Shown: piece after piece, positions 1-10,190 of the stretch | Numbering within the stretch: the first letter of the stretch is position 1 | Layout: the number at the start of each line of letters is the position of its first letter | NCBI RefSeq assembly: GCF_030651625.1 | Contig: NZ_JAUSCF010000031.1 | Span: forward strand, 62,001-126,000 | Length of the DNA stretch: 64,000 nucleotides | Source: Hydrogenophaga sp. | GTDB lineage: Bacteria; Pseudomonadota; Gammaproteobacteria; Burkholderiales; Burkholderiaceae_C | Direction: 5' to 3' | Notes under the pieces: generated by a model | Databases searched by the model: none | What the model saw: only the letters and a program-made list of their open reading frames with translations | What the model was told of the DNA's origin: nothing | Program-made: the position numbers and the translations under genes

Positions 1-30
1 TTGCAGAATGGGGCAAAATGGCGCAAAATG
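1..30. repeat. 10-bp direct repeats upstream of toxin-antitoxin genes
   Basis: Blocks 1-10, 11-20 and 21-30 share the core CAgAATG / CAAAATG / CAAAATG, with exactly one helical turn (10 bp) between copies. A fourth block (31-40) keeps only CAAA. The array lies directly before the ribosome binding site of the antitoxin gene, where autoregulatory antitoxins usually bind. The operator role is inferred. The array may continue upstream of the window. Confidence 0.45.
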
Positions 31-50
31 CCTCAAACAGGAGATTCGAC

Positions 51-395
51 ATGTCCAGCGTTGCCAGCTCGTTTGCATCTGTGAAACTGCCCGCCGCCTT
101 GGTGCAGCAGGCCCGGGAGGCGGCTCAGCCTCAGCGCCGCTCGGTGGCTGGTCAGATTGAATACTGGGCGACCCTGGGGCGCATTGCCGACGAAACCGGC
201 CTCACCGTGCAAGAGGCTCGCGAGGCGATTGCGCTCTATGACGCCCGCCACAGTTCCCCGGCAGACGACGAATCGCTCGACGCGATTGAAGCGCGCTTCA
301 TGGCCGCAGAGTCCACCGGTCGCCTGGCCCAGGCGGTGCGCGACACCGTGCTGGCCAACCGCCTCAAGGCCGCACCCTCGCGCCACGCTGCCTGA
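51..395 (+). CDS. ParD-like antitoxin
   Basis: This 114-residue protein resembles the ParD-like antitoxin family. The part VKLPAALVQQAREAAQ followed by RRSVAGQIEYWATLGRIA (about residues 9-45) is the typical short beta strand and helix pair that binds DNA and dimerises. The acidic, helical C-terminus would be the toxin-binding part. The start at 51 was chosen because AGGAG lies at 40-44; an ATG at 18 falls inside the repeat array. The gene ends 6 bp before the zeta-toxin gene, so the two form an operon. It probably neutralises the toxin and represses its own promoter. The family assignment is from sequence resemblance only. Confidence 0.75.
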   Translation: MSSVASSFASVKLPAALVQQAREAAQPQRRSVAGQIEYWATLGRIADETGLTVQEAREAIALYDARHSSPADDESLDAIEARFMAAESTGRLAQAVRDTVLANRLKAAPSRHAA

Positions 396-401
396 CGCCG
401 T

Positions 402-1025
402 TTGTCTTTGGCTGCTCCGGTTTTTTACCTGCTGGCCGGGCCCAACGGCGCGGGCAAGTCCACGCTCTATCGCAGTGCGGTGGCCCAAGGCTTGATTCCG
501 GCGGATGCCGAATTCGTCAATGCCGACCTGCACGAGGCGGCCCATCTGCAGCATGTGACTGACCCTGCTCAGCGCTCGCACCAGGCGCGCCAATGGGCCG
601 ATGCGCGGCGGGCGCAGTGTTTTGCCGAAGGCCGCTCGTTCGCCAGCGAGACGGTGTTTTCCCATACCTCCAAGCTGGATCTGATGGCCGCAGCCAGGCG
701 CATAGGGTTCAGCGTGGTGCTGCTCGTGGTGTGCGTGGAAGACCCGCAGCAACTGATTGAGCGCGTGAACCAGCGGGTGGCCGAAGGCGGCCACCCCGTG
801 CCGCCCGAACGCATTCTGGCGCGTTACCCGCGCACGGTGCGTCACCTGAGCGTGGCGGTGCGGCGGGCTGATCTGGCCTTGCTGTACGACACGTCGCTGC
901 CGCCGGACCAGGTGTTTCAGCCTCCACGCCTGGTGGCGCGGTTGCGCGGTGGTGAACTGATGTGGCAGGCAGACCCGCTGCCGGCCTGGACCCGCCGTGT
1001 GGTGTCGCCTGAGCCCATGCGGTGA
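402..1025 (+). CDS. Zeta-toxin family kinase (toxin of a TA pair)
   Basis: This 207-residue P-loop protein has Walker A GPNGAGKST at residues 13-21. It also has the zeta-family segments FVNADLHE, FASETVFSH and RVAEGGHPVP followed by RYPR. Zeta toxins phosphorylate UDP-N-acetylglucosamine and so block peptidoglycan synthesis; small ParD-linked members may use other substrates, so the exact target is unknown. The start is a TTG 6 bp after the antitoxin stop, which suggests translational coupling. The length is normal for the short, non-epsilon-linked zeta proteins. It could instead be a related P-loop kinase, but the antitoxin-like neighbour supports a toxin. Confidence 0.78.
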   Translation: MSLAAPVFYLLAGPNGAGKSTLYRSAVAQGLIPADAEFVNADLHEAAHLQHVTDPAQRSHQARQWADARRAQCFAEGRSFASETVFSHTSKLDLMAAARRIGFSVVLLVVCVEDPQQLIERVNQRVAEGGHPVPPERILARYPRTVRHLSVAVRRADLALLYDTSLPPDQVFQPPRLVARLRGGELMWQADPLPAWTRRVVSPEPMR

Positions 1026-1066
1026 GTGGCCGGAGTCTCATACCGATCCATTCGGTTTGATGGAAA

Positions 1067-1155
1067 CCGTTCGGGCTGAGCTTGGCCTGTCCTGAGCATG
1101 TCGAAGGGACGAAGCCCTGCGTGGGCGGGCACTTCGACAGGCTCAGTGCGAACGG
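1067..1155. repeat. Dispersed palindromic repeat, family 1, copy 1
   Basis: The element begins CCGTTCGGGCTGAGCTTG and ends with its complement (CTTCGACAGGCTCAGTGCGAACGG), so the two ends can form a long hairpin. This copy has an extra segment (TGTCCTGAGCATGTCGAAGG) in the left arm. It lies in the 331-bp gap 1026-1356, which has no supportable gene. Confidence 0.75.
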
Positions 1156-1249
1156 TTTATTTCTGCTGTCGAACGTGCATTCGCTTCAGGGCATTTTTTG
1201 CCGTCGAACACGAACTCACATCAGGGTGCTTCCGGAAACTCAACAAACA

Positions 1250-1314
1250 CCGTTCGGGCTGAGCTTGTCGAAGCCCTGTGTGGGCGGGCACTTCGACAGG
1301 CTCAGTGCGAACGG
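1250..1314. repeat. Dispersed palindromic repeat, family 1, copy 2
   Basis: This is a compact 65-bp copy of the same inverted repeat as 1067-1155: CCGTTCGGGCTGAGCTTGTC, a short centre, and the complementary right arm ending GTGCGAACGG. It lies just after the stop codon of the CoA-transferase gene, on its 3' side, and could act as a transcript-end hairpin. Confidence 0.75.
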
Positions 1315-1356
1315 ATACTTTTGCCGTGCGGGCCTGCTCGGAAAATCGTCAGCTTC

Positions 1357-2274
1357 TCAGGCCGGCAAGGTGTGCAAGGGAATGTCGTTGGCTGCTGCCA
1401 GCTTGTCCAGTTGCTGGCGCGTCTGGCCTGCAAAGAACGCGGCGATGGCTGCATGGGTCTGCGGCAGGAACATCGCGCGCAGATCGGGCATGTTCACGCC
1501 CGCCACCTTGCACAGGGCGGCCGCAAAGTGCGGTTCCAGCGCGGCCACCGCAACGCGCCCGTTTTTGCAGGCATACACCCGGTAGCCCGCATGGGCGCCA
1601 CCCACCGCGCCAGTGGGTTGGGTCAAGCCCCAGGTTCGCGGCAGGGCCAGCCAGGCCGCTGCGTCTGACAGCGCCACTTCCTGAAAACTGCCTTTGCCGC
1701 TGGTGCGCTGGTTCAACACCGCCTTCAACGCGGCTTCGCTGGCCATCAGGGCGCCGCCCATGTCTGCGAACAGGGTGGCGGGCAAGCTCATGTCGTTGAC
1801 CAGGCCGGCCTCGGCCAGGTAGGTCAGGTCGTGCCCCGGCTCTTCGGCGCGCGCGCCGGGTGCGCCCACAATGGCCACGACAGAGAGTTGCGGGTAGGCC
1901 TTGTGCAACGCCTTCCAGCCCAGGCCCAGCTTGGCCAGTGCCGATGGACGGAACGAGGTCAGCAGCAGGTCGGTGCGGGCCAGTTCCTGGTGCAGCCGGG
2001 CCTGGCCCTTGTCCGTCTTCAAGTCGATGGTGAGCAACTTGATGCCCTGATGCAGCGTGGCGTAGGCGGTCGGGTTGTACTGGCCCATCGGGTCGCCGCT
2101 GGTGCCAGCAGGCGCACCCTTGGGGCCGGGCGGCTCTGCCTTGATGCAGTTGGCGCCCATGGCCTTGAGGCGCATGAACGCGGCTGGCCCGGGCAGATTG
2201 AGCGCCAGGCTCAGGATGCGGACGCCGCGCAGGGGTTTGAGGGCTTTGGGCGTGGCAGGGGAGGGTATGGACAT
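1357..2274 (-). CDS. CaiB/BaiF family CoA-transferase
   Basis: This 305-residue protein belongs to the family III CoA-transferases, which includes alpha-methylacyl-CoA racemase-like members. The N-terminus LRGVRILSLALNLPGPAAFMRLKAMGANCIKAEPP matches the family's CoA-binding fold. The central part (QGIKLLTIDLKTDKGQARLHQELARTDLLLTSFRP) is the conserved linked segment. Family members are usually near 380-400 residues, so this is a short form that ends soon after the HAGYRVYACKNG region. The ATG at 2274 is preferred over a TTG at 2301, though no strong ribosome binding site is seen. The acyl substrate cannot be told from sequence. It stands alone, flanked by repeats on both sides. Confidence 0.8.
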   Translation of the reverse strand: MSIPSPATPKALKPLRGVRILSLALNLPGPAAFMRLKAMGANCIKAEPPGPKGAPAGTSGDPMGQYNPTAYATLHQGIKLLTIDLKTDKGQARLHQELARTDLLLTSFRPSALAKLGLGWKALHKAYPQLSVVAIVGAPGARAEEPGHDLTYLAEAGLVNDMSLPATLFADMGGALMASEAALKAVLNQRTSGKGSFQEVALSDAAAWLALPRTWGLTQPTGAVGGAHAGYRVYACKNGRVAVAALEPHFAAALCKVAGVNMPDLRAMFLPQTHAAIAAFFAGQTRQQLDKLAAANDIPLHTLPA

Positions 2275-2386
2275 GACGGTACCGGTTGACGTTCGCGTCA
2301 ATGTACAGCCAAGTTCAAACGGACAGAGGCAAGGCGGCGACAGCGCCAGGTGGAGCTACCTTTCCGGCGCGAAATGCCCGCGTCCA

Positions 2387-2470
2387 GAGATACCGTGGAA
2401 CCGGCTTTGCCGGGCCACTGGTATCGCCCCCTTTGAGGGGGTGATGCGCTGAAAGCGCGGCGCGGGGGTG
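2387..2470. repeat. Dispersed palindromic repeat, family 2, copy 1
   Basis: The element reads from GAGATACCG through CCGGCTTTGCCGGGCC and CCCCCTTTGAGGGGGTGATG to GCGCGGCGCGGGGG. It has three short hairpins in a row. Related copies lie near 5731-5797 and 28173-28248. It sits 3' of pobA. Confidence 0.7.
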
Positions 2471-2475
2471 GGCCC

Positions 2476-4636
<2,161 letters not shown>

Positions 4637-4688
4637 CGTTCTTCATTGATCCGGCCCGGTGAGGTGGTCCGTTCGGGCAGAAACCCTT

Positions 4689-4816
4689 CCGTTCGGGCTG
4701 AGCCCGTCGAAGCCTTCAACTGCAACATGGCACGAGCCCTTCGACAGGCTCAGGGCGAACGGATGTTGTTTCGTTCGGGCGGGAACCCCTCCGTTCGGGC
4801 TGAGCCTGTCGAAGCC
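4689..4816. repeat. Dispersed palindromic repeats, family 1, further copies
   Basis: A full copy runs 4689-4762, with the arms CCGTTCGGGCTGAGCCCGTC and TCGACAGGCTCAGGGCGAACGG around a divergent centre. A left half-copy follows at about 4790-4816 (CCGTTCGGGCTGAGCCTGTC). They lie in the 259-bp convergent gap between the IclR gene and livF, where they may serve as a two-way 3' end structure. No gene is seen in the gap. Confidence 0.7.
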
Positions 4817-4895
4817 CCCGCCCACACTCAAGCGGCCCCTTGGGCTGGCGCCGGGTGAACGGTTGATGCTTCACCGGGTCGGCGTACTTGCGGCG

Positions 4896-5612
4896 TTAAA
4901 CGCCGAGGTACTGTTCCAGCAGCTCCGGTTTCTCCAGCAATTCGCTGGTGGCACCATTGAAGACCACTTCACCCTTGACCAGAATCACGTTGCGGTCAGT
5001 GATCTGGGTGACGTGTTTCCAGTTCTTGTCGACGATCACGCTGCTGATGCCGGACTCGCGGATCAGGCCGCAGATGCGCCAGATTTCGCGGGCGATCAAT
5101 GGGGCCAGGCCTTCGGTGGCTTCGTCCAGGATGAGCAGGTCCGGATTGGTCATCAAGGCGCGGCCGATGGTGAGCATTTGCTGCTCACCGCCACTGAGCT
5201 GTTGCCCGCCATGGTTCAGGCGCTCGGCCAGGCGGGGAAAGGTCTCCAGCACGCGCTCGTAGGTCCAGTCGCGCTGACCCTTGGTGCCGGCGCGTGCCGA
5301 CATGACCAGGTTTTCTTTCACGCTGAGGTTGCCGAAGATGCCGCGGCCCTCGGGCACGTAGGCGATGCCCTGGCGGGCCACTTCGAAGGTGGGTGCACCG
5401 GTCATCGCCTTGCCCTTGACGTGCACGCTGCCACCGCTGGGTTTGACAATGCCCATCAGCGATTTCAGCAGCGTGGTCTTGCCCATGCCGTTGCGTCCCA
5501 TCAGGCCAATGGTCTGCCCGGGCGCCACCGTGAAGTCGATGCCGCGCAGGATGTGGCTGGCGCCATAGTGGGTGTGCAGGCCCTTGGCTTCGATCAGGTT
5601 GATCGTGCTCAT
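4896..5612 (-). CDS. livF: Liv-type ABC transporter ATP-binding protein (LivF)
   Basis: This is a 238-residue ABC ATPase of the hydrophobic amino acid transporter family. Walker A GRNGMGKTT is at about residues 39-47, the signature LSGGEQQ at about 139-145, and Walker B LLILDEATEGLAP just after. The phrase ATEGLAP and the C-terminal LLEQYLGV are LivF hallmarks. It pairs with LivG to power the LivHM pore. It is the last gene of a minus-strand cluster (binding protein, livH, livM, livG, livF); a 194-bp gap with a family 2 repeat separates it from livG. The substrate could be a branched-chain amino acid or, given pobA nearby, an aromatic acid (inference). Confidence 0.92.
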   Translation of the reverse strand: MSTINLIEAKGLHTHYGASHILRGIDFTVAPGQTIGLMGRNGMGKTTLLKSLMGIVKPSGGSVHVKGKAMTGAPTFEVARQGIAYVPEGRGIFGNLSVKENLVMSARAGTKGQRDWTYERVLETFPRLAERLNHGGQQLSGGEQQMLTIGRALMTNPDLLILDEATEGLAPLIAREIWRICGLIRESGISSVIVDKNWKHVTQITDRNVILVKGEVVFNGATSELLEKPELLEQYLGV

Positions 5613-5730
5613 TGGCGAAGCCCCTTATTGCGACAGGCGCTGAAAATGAGAAGAAACTTCGATACCGTCTCGGTTGTCTCACCGCGCAGCGCGCGACCAC
5701 GATGCGTGAAGCGGTCCAGTCCAGTGGCAC

Positions 5731-5797
5731 CGCCGGGCCGGCTTTGCCGGACGGCCAGTGCCGCCCCCTTGAGGGGGTGGCGCGAAGCGACGCGGGG
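5731..5797. repeat. Dispersed palindromic repeat, family 2, copy 2
   Basis: GCCGGGCCGGCTTTGCCGGACGGC is followed by CCCCCTTGAGGGGG and GCGCGAAGCGACGCGGGG. It has the same layout as 2387-2470, with three short hairpins. It lies between livG and livF and could dampen or stabilise the operon transcript. Confidence 0.7.
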
Positions 5798-5806
5798 TTG
5801 TTTCAT

Positions 5807-6568
5807 CTAATGCTCCTCGCCCAGGTAGGCCGCTTGCACCGTGGGGTCGGCCCGCACCTCTGCGGGTGTGCCTGTGGCAATGACCTGTCCATTGACCATC
5901 ACGGTGAGCTGGTCGGCCAAGGTGAACACCGCGTCCATGTCGTGTTCCACCAGCATCATGGCGTGGTCTTTTTTGATTCTGAGCAGCAGGGCCACCATGC
6001 TTTCGGCTTCGGCCTGTCCCATGCCGGCCAGGGGTTCGTCCAGCAACAGCACGGTGGGCTCGGTGGCCAGGGTCATGGCGATTTCCAGCTGACGCTGTTC
6101 GCCGTGGCTGATGGTGGCGGCCACAGCGTTCGCCCTTTCGGTCAGTCCCGCCAGCTCCAGCGCGCGTTCACAGCGGGCATTCACGCCCGGCATGGCGCTC
6201 GCCGATGTCAGCCAGCGCAGCGGGTTCCATGGGCCATGCCGTTCGCGCGATTGCGCGGCCAGGCGCACGTTGTCCCACACGGTGAAGGGCAGAAAGATGT
6301 TGGTCTTCTGGTAGCTGCGGCCCAGGCCCAGGCGGGAGATGGTTTCGGGCTTCTTGCCAGCGGTTTCCCGGCCATTGAGCGTGATCTGGCCTGCGGTGGG
6401 GGGCAGGTCGCCAGAGAGCAGATTGGTCAGCGTGGACTTGCCCGCGCCGTTGGGGCCGATCACGGCGTGTATGCGGTCGCGGAACAGGTCCACAGACACA
6501 TCGTTGACAGCGGCCAGGCCTCCAAAACGTTTGGTGAGGTGGTGGGCTGAGAGCAGCAGATCACTCAT
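5807..6568 (-). CDS. livG: Liv-type ABC transporter ATP-binding protein (LivG)
   Basis: This 253-residue ABC ATPase begins with LTKRFGGLAAVNDVSVDLF, the typical LivG start. Walker A GPNGAGKST is at about residues 38-46. The signature region reads ISHGEQRQLEIAMTLA, where LSHGEQ is characteristic of LivG, and Walker B is LLLDEPLAGM. The switch histidine lies in VEHDMDAVF. It overlaps livM by 4 bp (ATGA), so the two are translationally coupled. It forms the ATPase pair with the LivF-like protein. Confidence 0.92.
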   Translation of the reverse strand: MSDLLLSAHHLTKRFGGLAAVNDVSVDLFRDRIHAVIGPNGAGKSTLTNLLSGDLPPTAGQITLNGRETAGKKPETISRLGLGRSYQKTNIFLPFTVWDNVRLAAQSRERHGPWNPLRWLTSASAMPGVNARCERALELAGLTERANAVAATISHGEQRQLEIAMTLATEPTVLLLDEPLAGMGQAEAESMVALLLRIKKDHAMMLVEHDMDAVFTLADQLTVMVNGQVIATGTPAEVRADPTVQAAYLGEEH

Positions 6569-7560
6569 GGCGTGCCTCCGCGCTTGCCGAAGAGGCGTTC
6601 ACCCAGGCCCAGCAGGCCCCTGGGCGCCACCAGCACCACCAGCACGATGAAGCCGCCCATCAGCAACTGCCAGTGTTTGGTGAGGTCCTTGAAGAAGTGC
6701 ATCACGTACTCGAACGCAAAGGCGCCCACGATGGCGCCGGCAAAGTTGCCCATGCCGCCCAGAATGATCATCATGATGGCGTGGGCGCTCATGTGGAAGC
6801 CCATGAGTTCGGGGTTCACGTAGCCGGTTTGTGCCGCCCACAGAAAGCCCGCCACGCCCGCCAGCGCGCCGGCCAGCGTGAACGCGGCGAGCTTGTAGCC
6901 GAAGGTGCCATAACCCACGGCGCGCATGCGGTGTTCGTTCACTCGGATGCCGGCCAGCACGCGACCAAAAGGCGAGAACAGCAGGCGCCTCAGGAACAGG
7001 TAAACCAGCACCAGCACCAGCAGCGTGAAATAGAAAAAGGTGGTCTTGTTTTCGAGGTCGACCACCTGCCATCCAAAAATGGAAGCATCAGGACGGAAGT
7101 ACACGTAGATGCCGTCCGACCCGCCAAGTGCCCGGTTGTCGAAGAACAGGAAGAACACCATCTGCGCGAACGCCATGGTCACCATGATGAAGTAGATGCC
7201 GTGGGTGCGCACCACGAAGAAACCGATGATCAGCGCCGCCAGGCCCGCCCCCAGCGCCGACGCTGGCAGAGCCCACCAAAGGCTGATGGGGGTGTCCGCC
7301 GGTGTGAGGAAGGCGAGGGCATAGCCAGCGAGCCCGAAGTAGGCCGCGTGCCCCAGCGACACCAGGCCGGTGACGCCTTGCAGCAGGTCCAGGCTCATGG
7401 CGAAGATCGCGAGGATCATCATCTGCGAGAGCATCTGGAGGTAGAAGTCGGAGCCGGTGAGCGGCACGAACGGAAACACGGCCAGTGCCACTGCGCCGAG
7501 CGCCAGCAGCACCTGCACACCCTGTGGCAGTTTTTCGAGTTGGGCTTTGGGGGAACTCAT
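6565..7560 (-). CDS. livM: Liv-type ABC transporter permease (LivM)
   Basis: This 331-residue inner-membrane permease has about nine to ten hydrophobic segments. Family hallmarks include LLQGVTGLVSLGHAAYFGLAGYA (residues about 58-80), the SPFGRVLAGIRVNEHRMRAVGY loop that contacts the ATPase, and GGMGNFAGAIVGAFAFEY near the C-terminus. It forms the pore with LivH. It starts 7 bp after the livH stop and overlaps livG by 4 bp, so the genes are one transcription unit. Confidence 0.92.
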   Translation of the reverse strand: MSSPKAQLEKLPQGVQVLLALGAVALAVFPFVPLTGSDFYLQMLSQMMILAIFAMSLDLLQGVTGLVSLGHAAYFGLAGYALAFLTPADTPISLWWALPASALGAGLAALIIGFFVVRTHGIYFIMVTMAFAQMVFFLFFDNRALGGSDGIYVYFRPDASIFGWQVVDLENKTTFFYFTLLVLVLVYLFLRRLLFSPFGRVLAGIRVNEHRMRAVGYGTFGYKLAAFTLAGALAGVAGFLWAAQTGYVNPELMGFHMSAHAIMMIILGGMGNFAGAIVGAFAFEYVMHFFKDLTKHWQLLMGGFIVLVVLVAPRGLLGLGERLFGKRGGTP

Positions 7561-7567
7561 CTTGACC

Positions 7568-8431
7568 CTATTGCTTGAACAGGCCTTCGGGCTTGTACAG
7601 AAGAACCACTGCCATCAGCATGTAAACCGCCATGCCCGCGATCTGCGGCACCAGCACCTTGCCGAAGGTGTCCACGAGGCCCACCAGCAGCGCGGCCACC
7701 ATGGCGCCGCGCACCGAGCCGATGCCGCCGATCACCACCACCACGAAACACATGATCAGCACCGAACTGCCCATGCCGGGATACACGCTGGCAATGGGCG
7801 AAGCGATCATGCCGGCAATGGCCGCCAGGGCCACGCCAAGCGCAAACACCACGCCATGGATGAGCCGGATGTTGATACCCAGTGCTTCGGTCATTTCACG
7901 GTTGAAGGCGCCCGCGCGGATCTTCATGCCCAGGCGGGTCCTGGAGATCAGCAGGTACAGGCCCAGCGCGAGCGCGATGCAGACAGCCGACATGACCAGC
8001 CGGTACACCGGGTACGAGAGGTTGTCGGTCAACGGAATCGACCAGTTCAGCATCTCCGGCACCTGAACAGCGTGCACGTCGTCACCCCAGAAGATGGACC
8101 GCATCTCTTCAAAGATGTAGATCAGGCCGAAGGTGAGCAGCACCTGATCCAGGTGGTCCCGATGATAGAAATGCCGGAACAGCAGCCACTCCAGCAACCA
8201 GCCCAGCACCACAGCAATCAGGGTACCGACGATGATCGCCAGCACCAGGCTGCCCAGCTGCGAGGCCAGGAACCACGCCAGGTACGCACCCAGCATGTAG
8301 AAGCTGCCATGCGCCAGATTGACCACACCCATGATGCCGAAGATCAGGGTCAGGCCTGCGGCAAGCATGAACAGCAACAGGCCGTATTGCAGGCTGTTGA
8401 GCAGCTGGATCAGGAAGTTCGCGAAATCCAT
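7568..8431 (-). CDS. livH: Liv-type ABC transporter permease (LivH)
   Basis: This 287-residue permease starts MDFANFLIQLLNSLQYGLLLFMLAAGLTL. It carries the LivH markers FGIMGVVNLAHGSFYMLGAY and the ATPase-coupling loop RTRLGMKIRAGAFNREMTEALGI, plus GGIGSVRGAMVAALLVG near the end. The ATG at 8431 was chosen because the upstream extension reads into the terminator hairpin. No good Shine-Dalgarno sequence is visible. It follows the binding-protein gene after a 131-bp spacer holding a terminator, so its transcription probably depends on read-through or a weak internal promoter. Confidence 0.92.
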   Translation of the reverse strand: MDFANFLIQLLNSLQYGLLLFMLAAGLTLIFGIMGVVNLAHGSFYMLGAYLAWFLASQLGSLVLAIIVGTLIAVVLGWLLEWLLFRHFYHRDHLDQVLLTFGLIYIFEEMRSIFWGDDVHAVQVPEMLNWSIPLTDNLSYPVYRLVMSAVCIALALGLYLLISRTRLGMKIRAGAFNREMTEALGINIRLIHGVVFALGVALAAIAGMIASPIASVYPGMGSSVLIMCFVVVVIGGIGSVRGAMVAALLVGLVDTFGKVLVPQIAGMAVYMLMAVVLLYKPEGLFKQ

Positions 8432-8468
8432 GGGGTGGGGTGTTTGGAAGGTCTCTGGACACGCGTGC

Positions 8469-8503
8469 AAAAAACAGACCAGCACCGTTCAAGTGCTGGT
8501 CTG
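8469..8503 (-). terminator. Rho-independent terminator/attenuator between binding protein and livH
   Basis: On the minus strand CAGACCAGCAC and GTGCTGGTCTG form a perfect 11-bp stem with a 7-base loop, followed at once by TTTTTT. It lies 60 nt after the binding-protein stop and 38 nt before livH. This would give an excess of binding-protein transcript over permease transcript. Confidence 0.85.
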
Positions 8504-8562
8504 CGGCAGTCTGCGGCAAACGGCCGGTTCGCGTTCAGACACGCGAAGCGAGGGGCGCCGGG

Positions 8563-9750
8563 TCAGGCCATGCGGCAGCCGGTGGCCGGGTCGGCCACAG
8601 CCTTCTGTGCAATGCCGAGCACCTTGTTTTCCTTGTTCACCACCTGACGCAGGTACATGTCCTGGATGGGGTTGTGGGCCGGGCTCATGGTCCACTTGCC
8701 GCGCGGGCTGTCGATTTCTGCACCGCGCATGGCAGCGTAGAGCGCCTGCTTGTTGTTCATGTCGCCACGCACCGCGTTCGCACCTTTGATAAGCAACAGC
8801 CCCGTGTCGTAACCCTGCACGGCGTACACGTCGGGCTGCGAACGGAAGGCCTTTGCGTACTCCAGGCGGAACTGCTTGTTGCGGGGGGTGTCCAGCGAAT
8901 CGCTGTAGTGCATGGTGGTGAGCACGCCATCGGCGGCCGGGCCGGCGGCATCCAGCACACCTTCGGTCAGGAAGCCGGAGCCATAAAGCTGGATGTTCCT
9001 GTTCAGGCCGGCTGCTGCGTAGTCGCGCAGGAACTTGGCAGCACCACCGCCAGCGAAGAAGCAGGCCACGGAATCGGGGTTAAGGGAGGCGATTTCGGTC
9101 AGCAGCGCCTGGAACTCCACGTTCGGGAAGGGCAAGCCGAGCTTCTTGACGATGGTGCCACCGGCTTCGGTGAAGCTCTTCTCAAAGCCTTCGAACGCTT
9201 CATCGCCTGCGGCGTAGTTCCAGGTGATCCAGACGGCCCTTTTGTGACCGCGTTCCACCATGGCTTTGCCCAGCGCCAGGGTGGGTTGGGAGTTGGTGAA
9301 CGAGGTGCGGAACACGTTGGGTGAACACTGTGCGCGCGTGGCCACGTGCACACCTGCATTGGGAATCAGATTGAGCACGCCGGTGTCGCGGGCCACCCTG
9401 TGAATACCCATCTGCACGCCCGAATGCACGGTACCCACCAGCACATCAACCTTGTCGCGCTGAACCAGACGGGTGGCGTTCTCGACCCCTTTGGCTGGAT
9501 TCGATTCGTCGTCCACTTTGAAGAATTCGATCTCTCGCCCGCCGAGCTTGCCGCCCTGTTCATCGAGCGCCATTCGAAAGCCGTTTTCGATCGCCACGCC
9601 GAGCTGCGCAAAGGTGCCGGTGTAGGGAAGCATGAAGCCCACTCGCACTTTGTCAGATTGGGCGCGCACGATTTGCGGCAACAGCAGACCGGTGGAAGCG
9701 GCGCCGATCACGGCAGCGCTGCGGGTGAGAACAAGTCGGCGGGTGGTCAT
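8563..9750 (-). CDS. Liv-type ABC transporter periplasmic binding protein
   Basis: This 395-residue exported protein belongs to the type I periplasmic binding (LivJ/LivK-like) family. The signal segment starts MTTRRLVLTRSAAVIG and ends near ALA-like IVRAQ (about residue 31); the double Arg near the start hints at Tat export. The mature start VRVGFMLPYTGTFAQLGVAIENGFRMALDEQGGKLGGREIEF is typical. The ATG at 9750 has AGGAG 6 bp upstream. It is the first gene of the liv cluster. The ligand is unknown. Relatives bind branched-chain amino acids, amides or aromatic acids; the latter would fit the nearby pobA (inference). Confidence 0.9.
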   Translation of the reverse strand: MTTRRLVLTRSAAVIGAASTGLLLPQIVRAQSDKVRVGFMLPYTGTFAQLGVAIENGFRMALDEQGGKLGGREIEFFKVDDESNPAKGVENATRLVQRDKVDVLVGTVHSGVQMGIHRVARDTGVLNLIPNAGVHVATRAQCSPNVFRTSFTNSQPTLALGKAMVERGHKRAVWITWNYAAGDEAFEGFEKSFTEAGGTIVKKLGLPFPNVEFQALLTEIASLNPDSVACFFAGGGAAKFLRDYAAAGLNRNIQLYGSGFLTEGVLDAAGPAADGVLTTMHYSDSLDTPRNKQFRLEYAKAFRSQPDVYAVQGYDTGLLLIKGANAVRGDMNNKQALYAAMRGAEIDSPRGKWTMSPAHNPIQDMYLRQVVNKENKVLGIAQKAVADPATGCRMA

Positions 9751-10190
9751 GGAATTCTCCTGTGGTTGGGTTGCCGGGATGCGATTCACTGTAGAGGCGG
9801 TGCTTCCGGTTGGCGATCCAGAATTACCCGTACTTCAAACCTGAATTATTGAGGTTTGAATTGCTTTTCTGACGACCGGTTCGTCGGATGGCGGCGACTT
9901 GCCAGGTCGACCGCGTCGGCTCTGAAACCACGTGCAGATCCAGTGATCCTCGGGGTTGACCGAAAAGATGATCTATATTGCATTTCTGTCACGTGGCGAA
10001 AGTGGGCCGTTCGACCTTGGCATCGCGTCACAAGCCTGCAATATAGTGCACATTTTGCATTTGCTTCCTCAGGGGAAACCCTTTGAGGCTTGAGCGGCTG
10101 ACGGTTGCGCGGGCCGGATATGGACGGTCGGCCGTTCTTCTCCATCCACACCCTGCAATCTCGGGAGCCTCGAGGTGAGACACTTCAAGG
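9751..10190. promoter_or_regulatory. Divergent intergenic region with a TGCA-containing inverted repeat
   Basis: This 440-bp region has no supportable gene. It holds CTATATTGCA at 9973-9982 and its exact complement TGCAATATAG at 10037-10046, 54 bp apart, followed by GTGCACATTTTGCATTTGC with further TGCA boxes. The pattern suggests a regulator site controlling the liv cluster or the protease gene. BzdR/BoxR-type regulators of benzoyl-CoA pathways use TGCA-bearing sites, but that link is only a guess. Confidence 0.4.

Noticed and set aside
1082..1799. Plus-strand frames of 150-173 residues between the toxin and CoA-transferase genes
   Set aside because: They translate the palindromic repeats and the antisense strand of the CoA-transferase gene.
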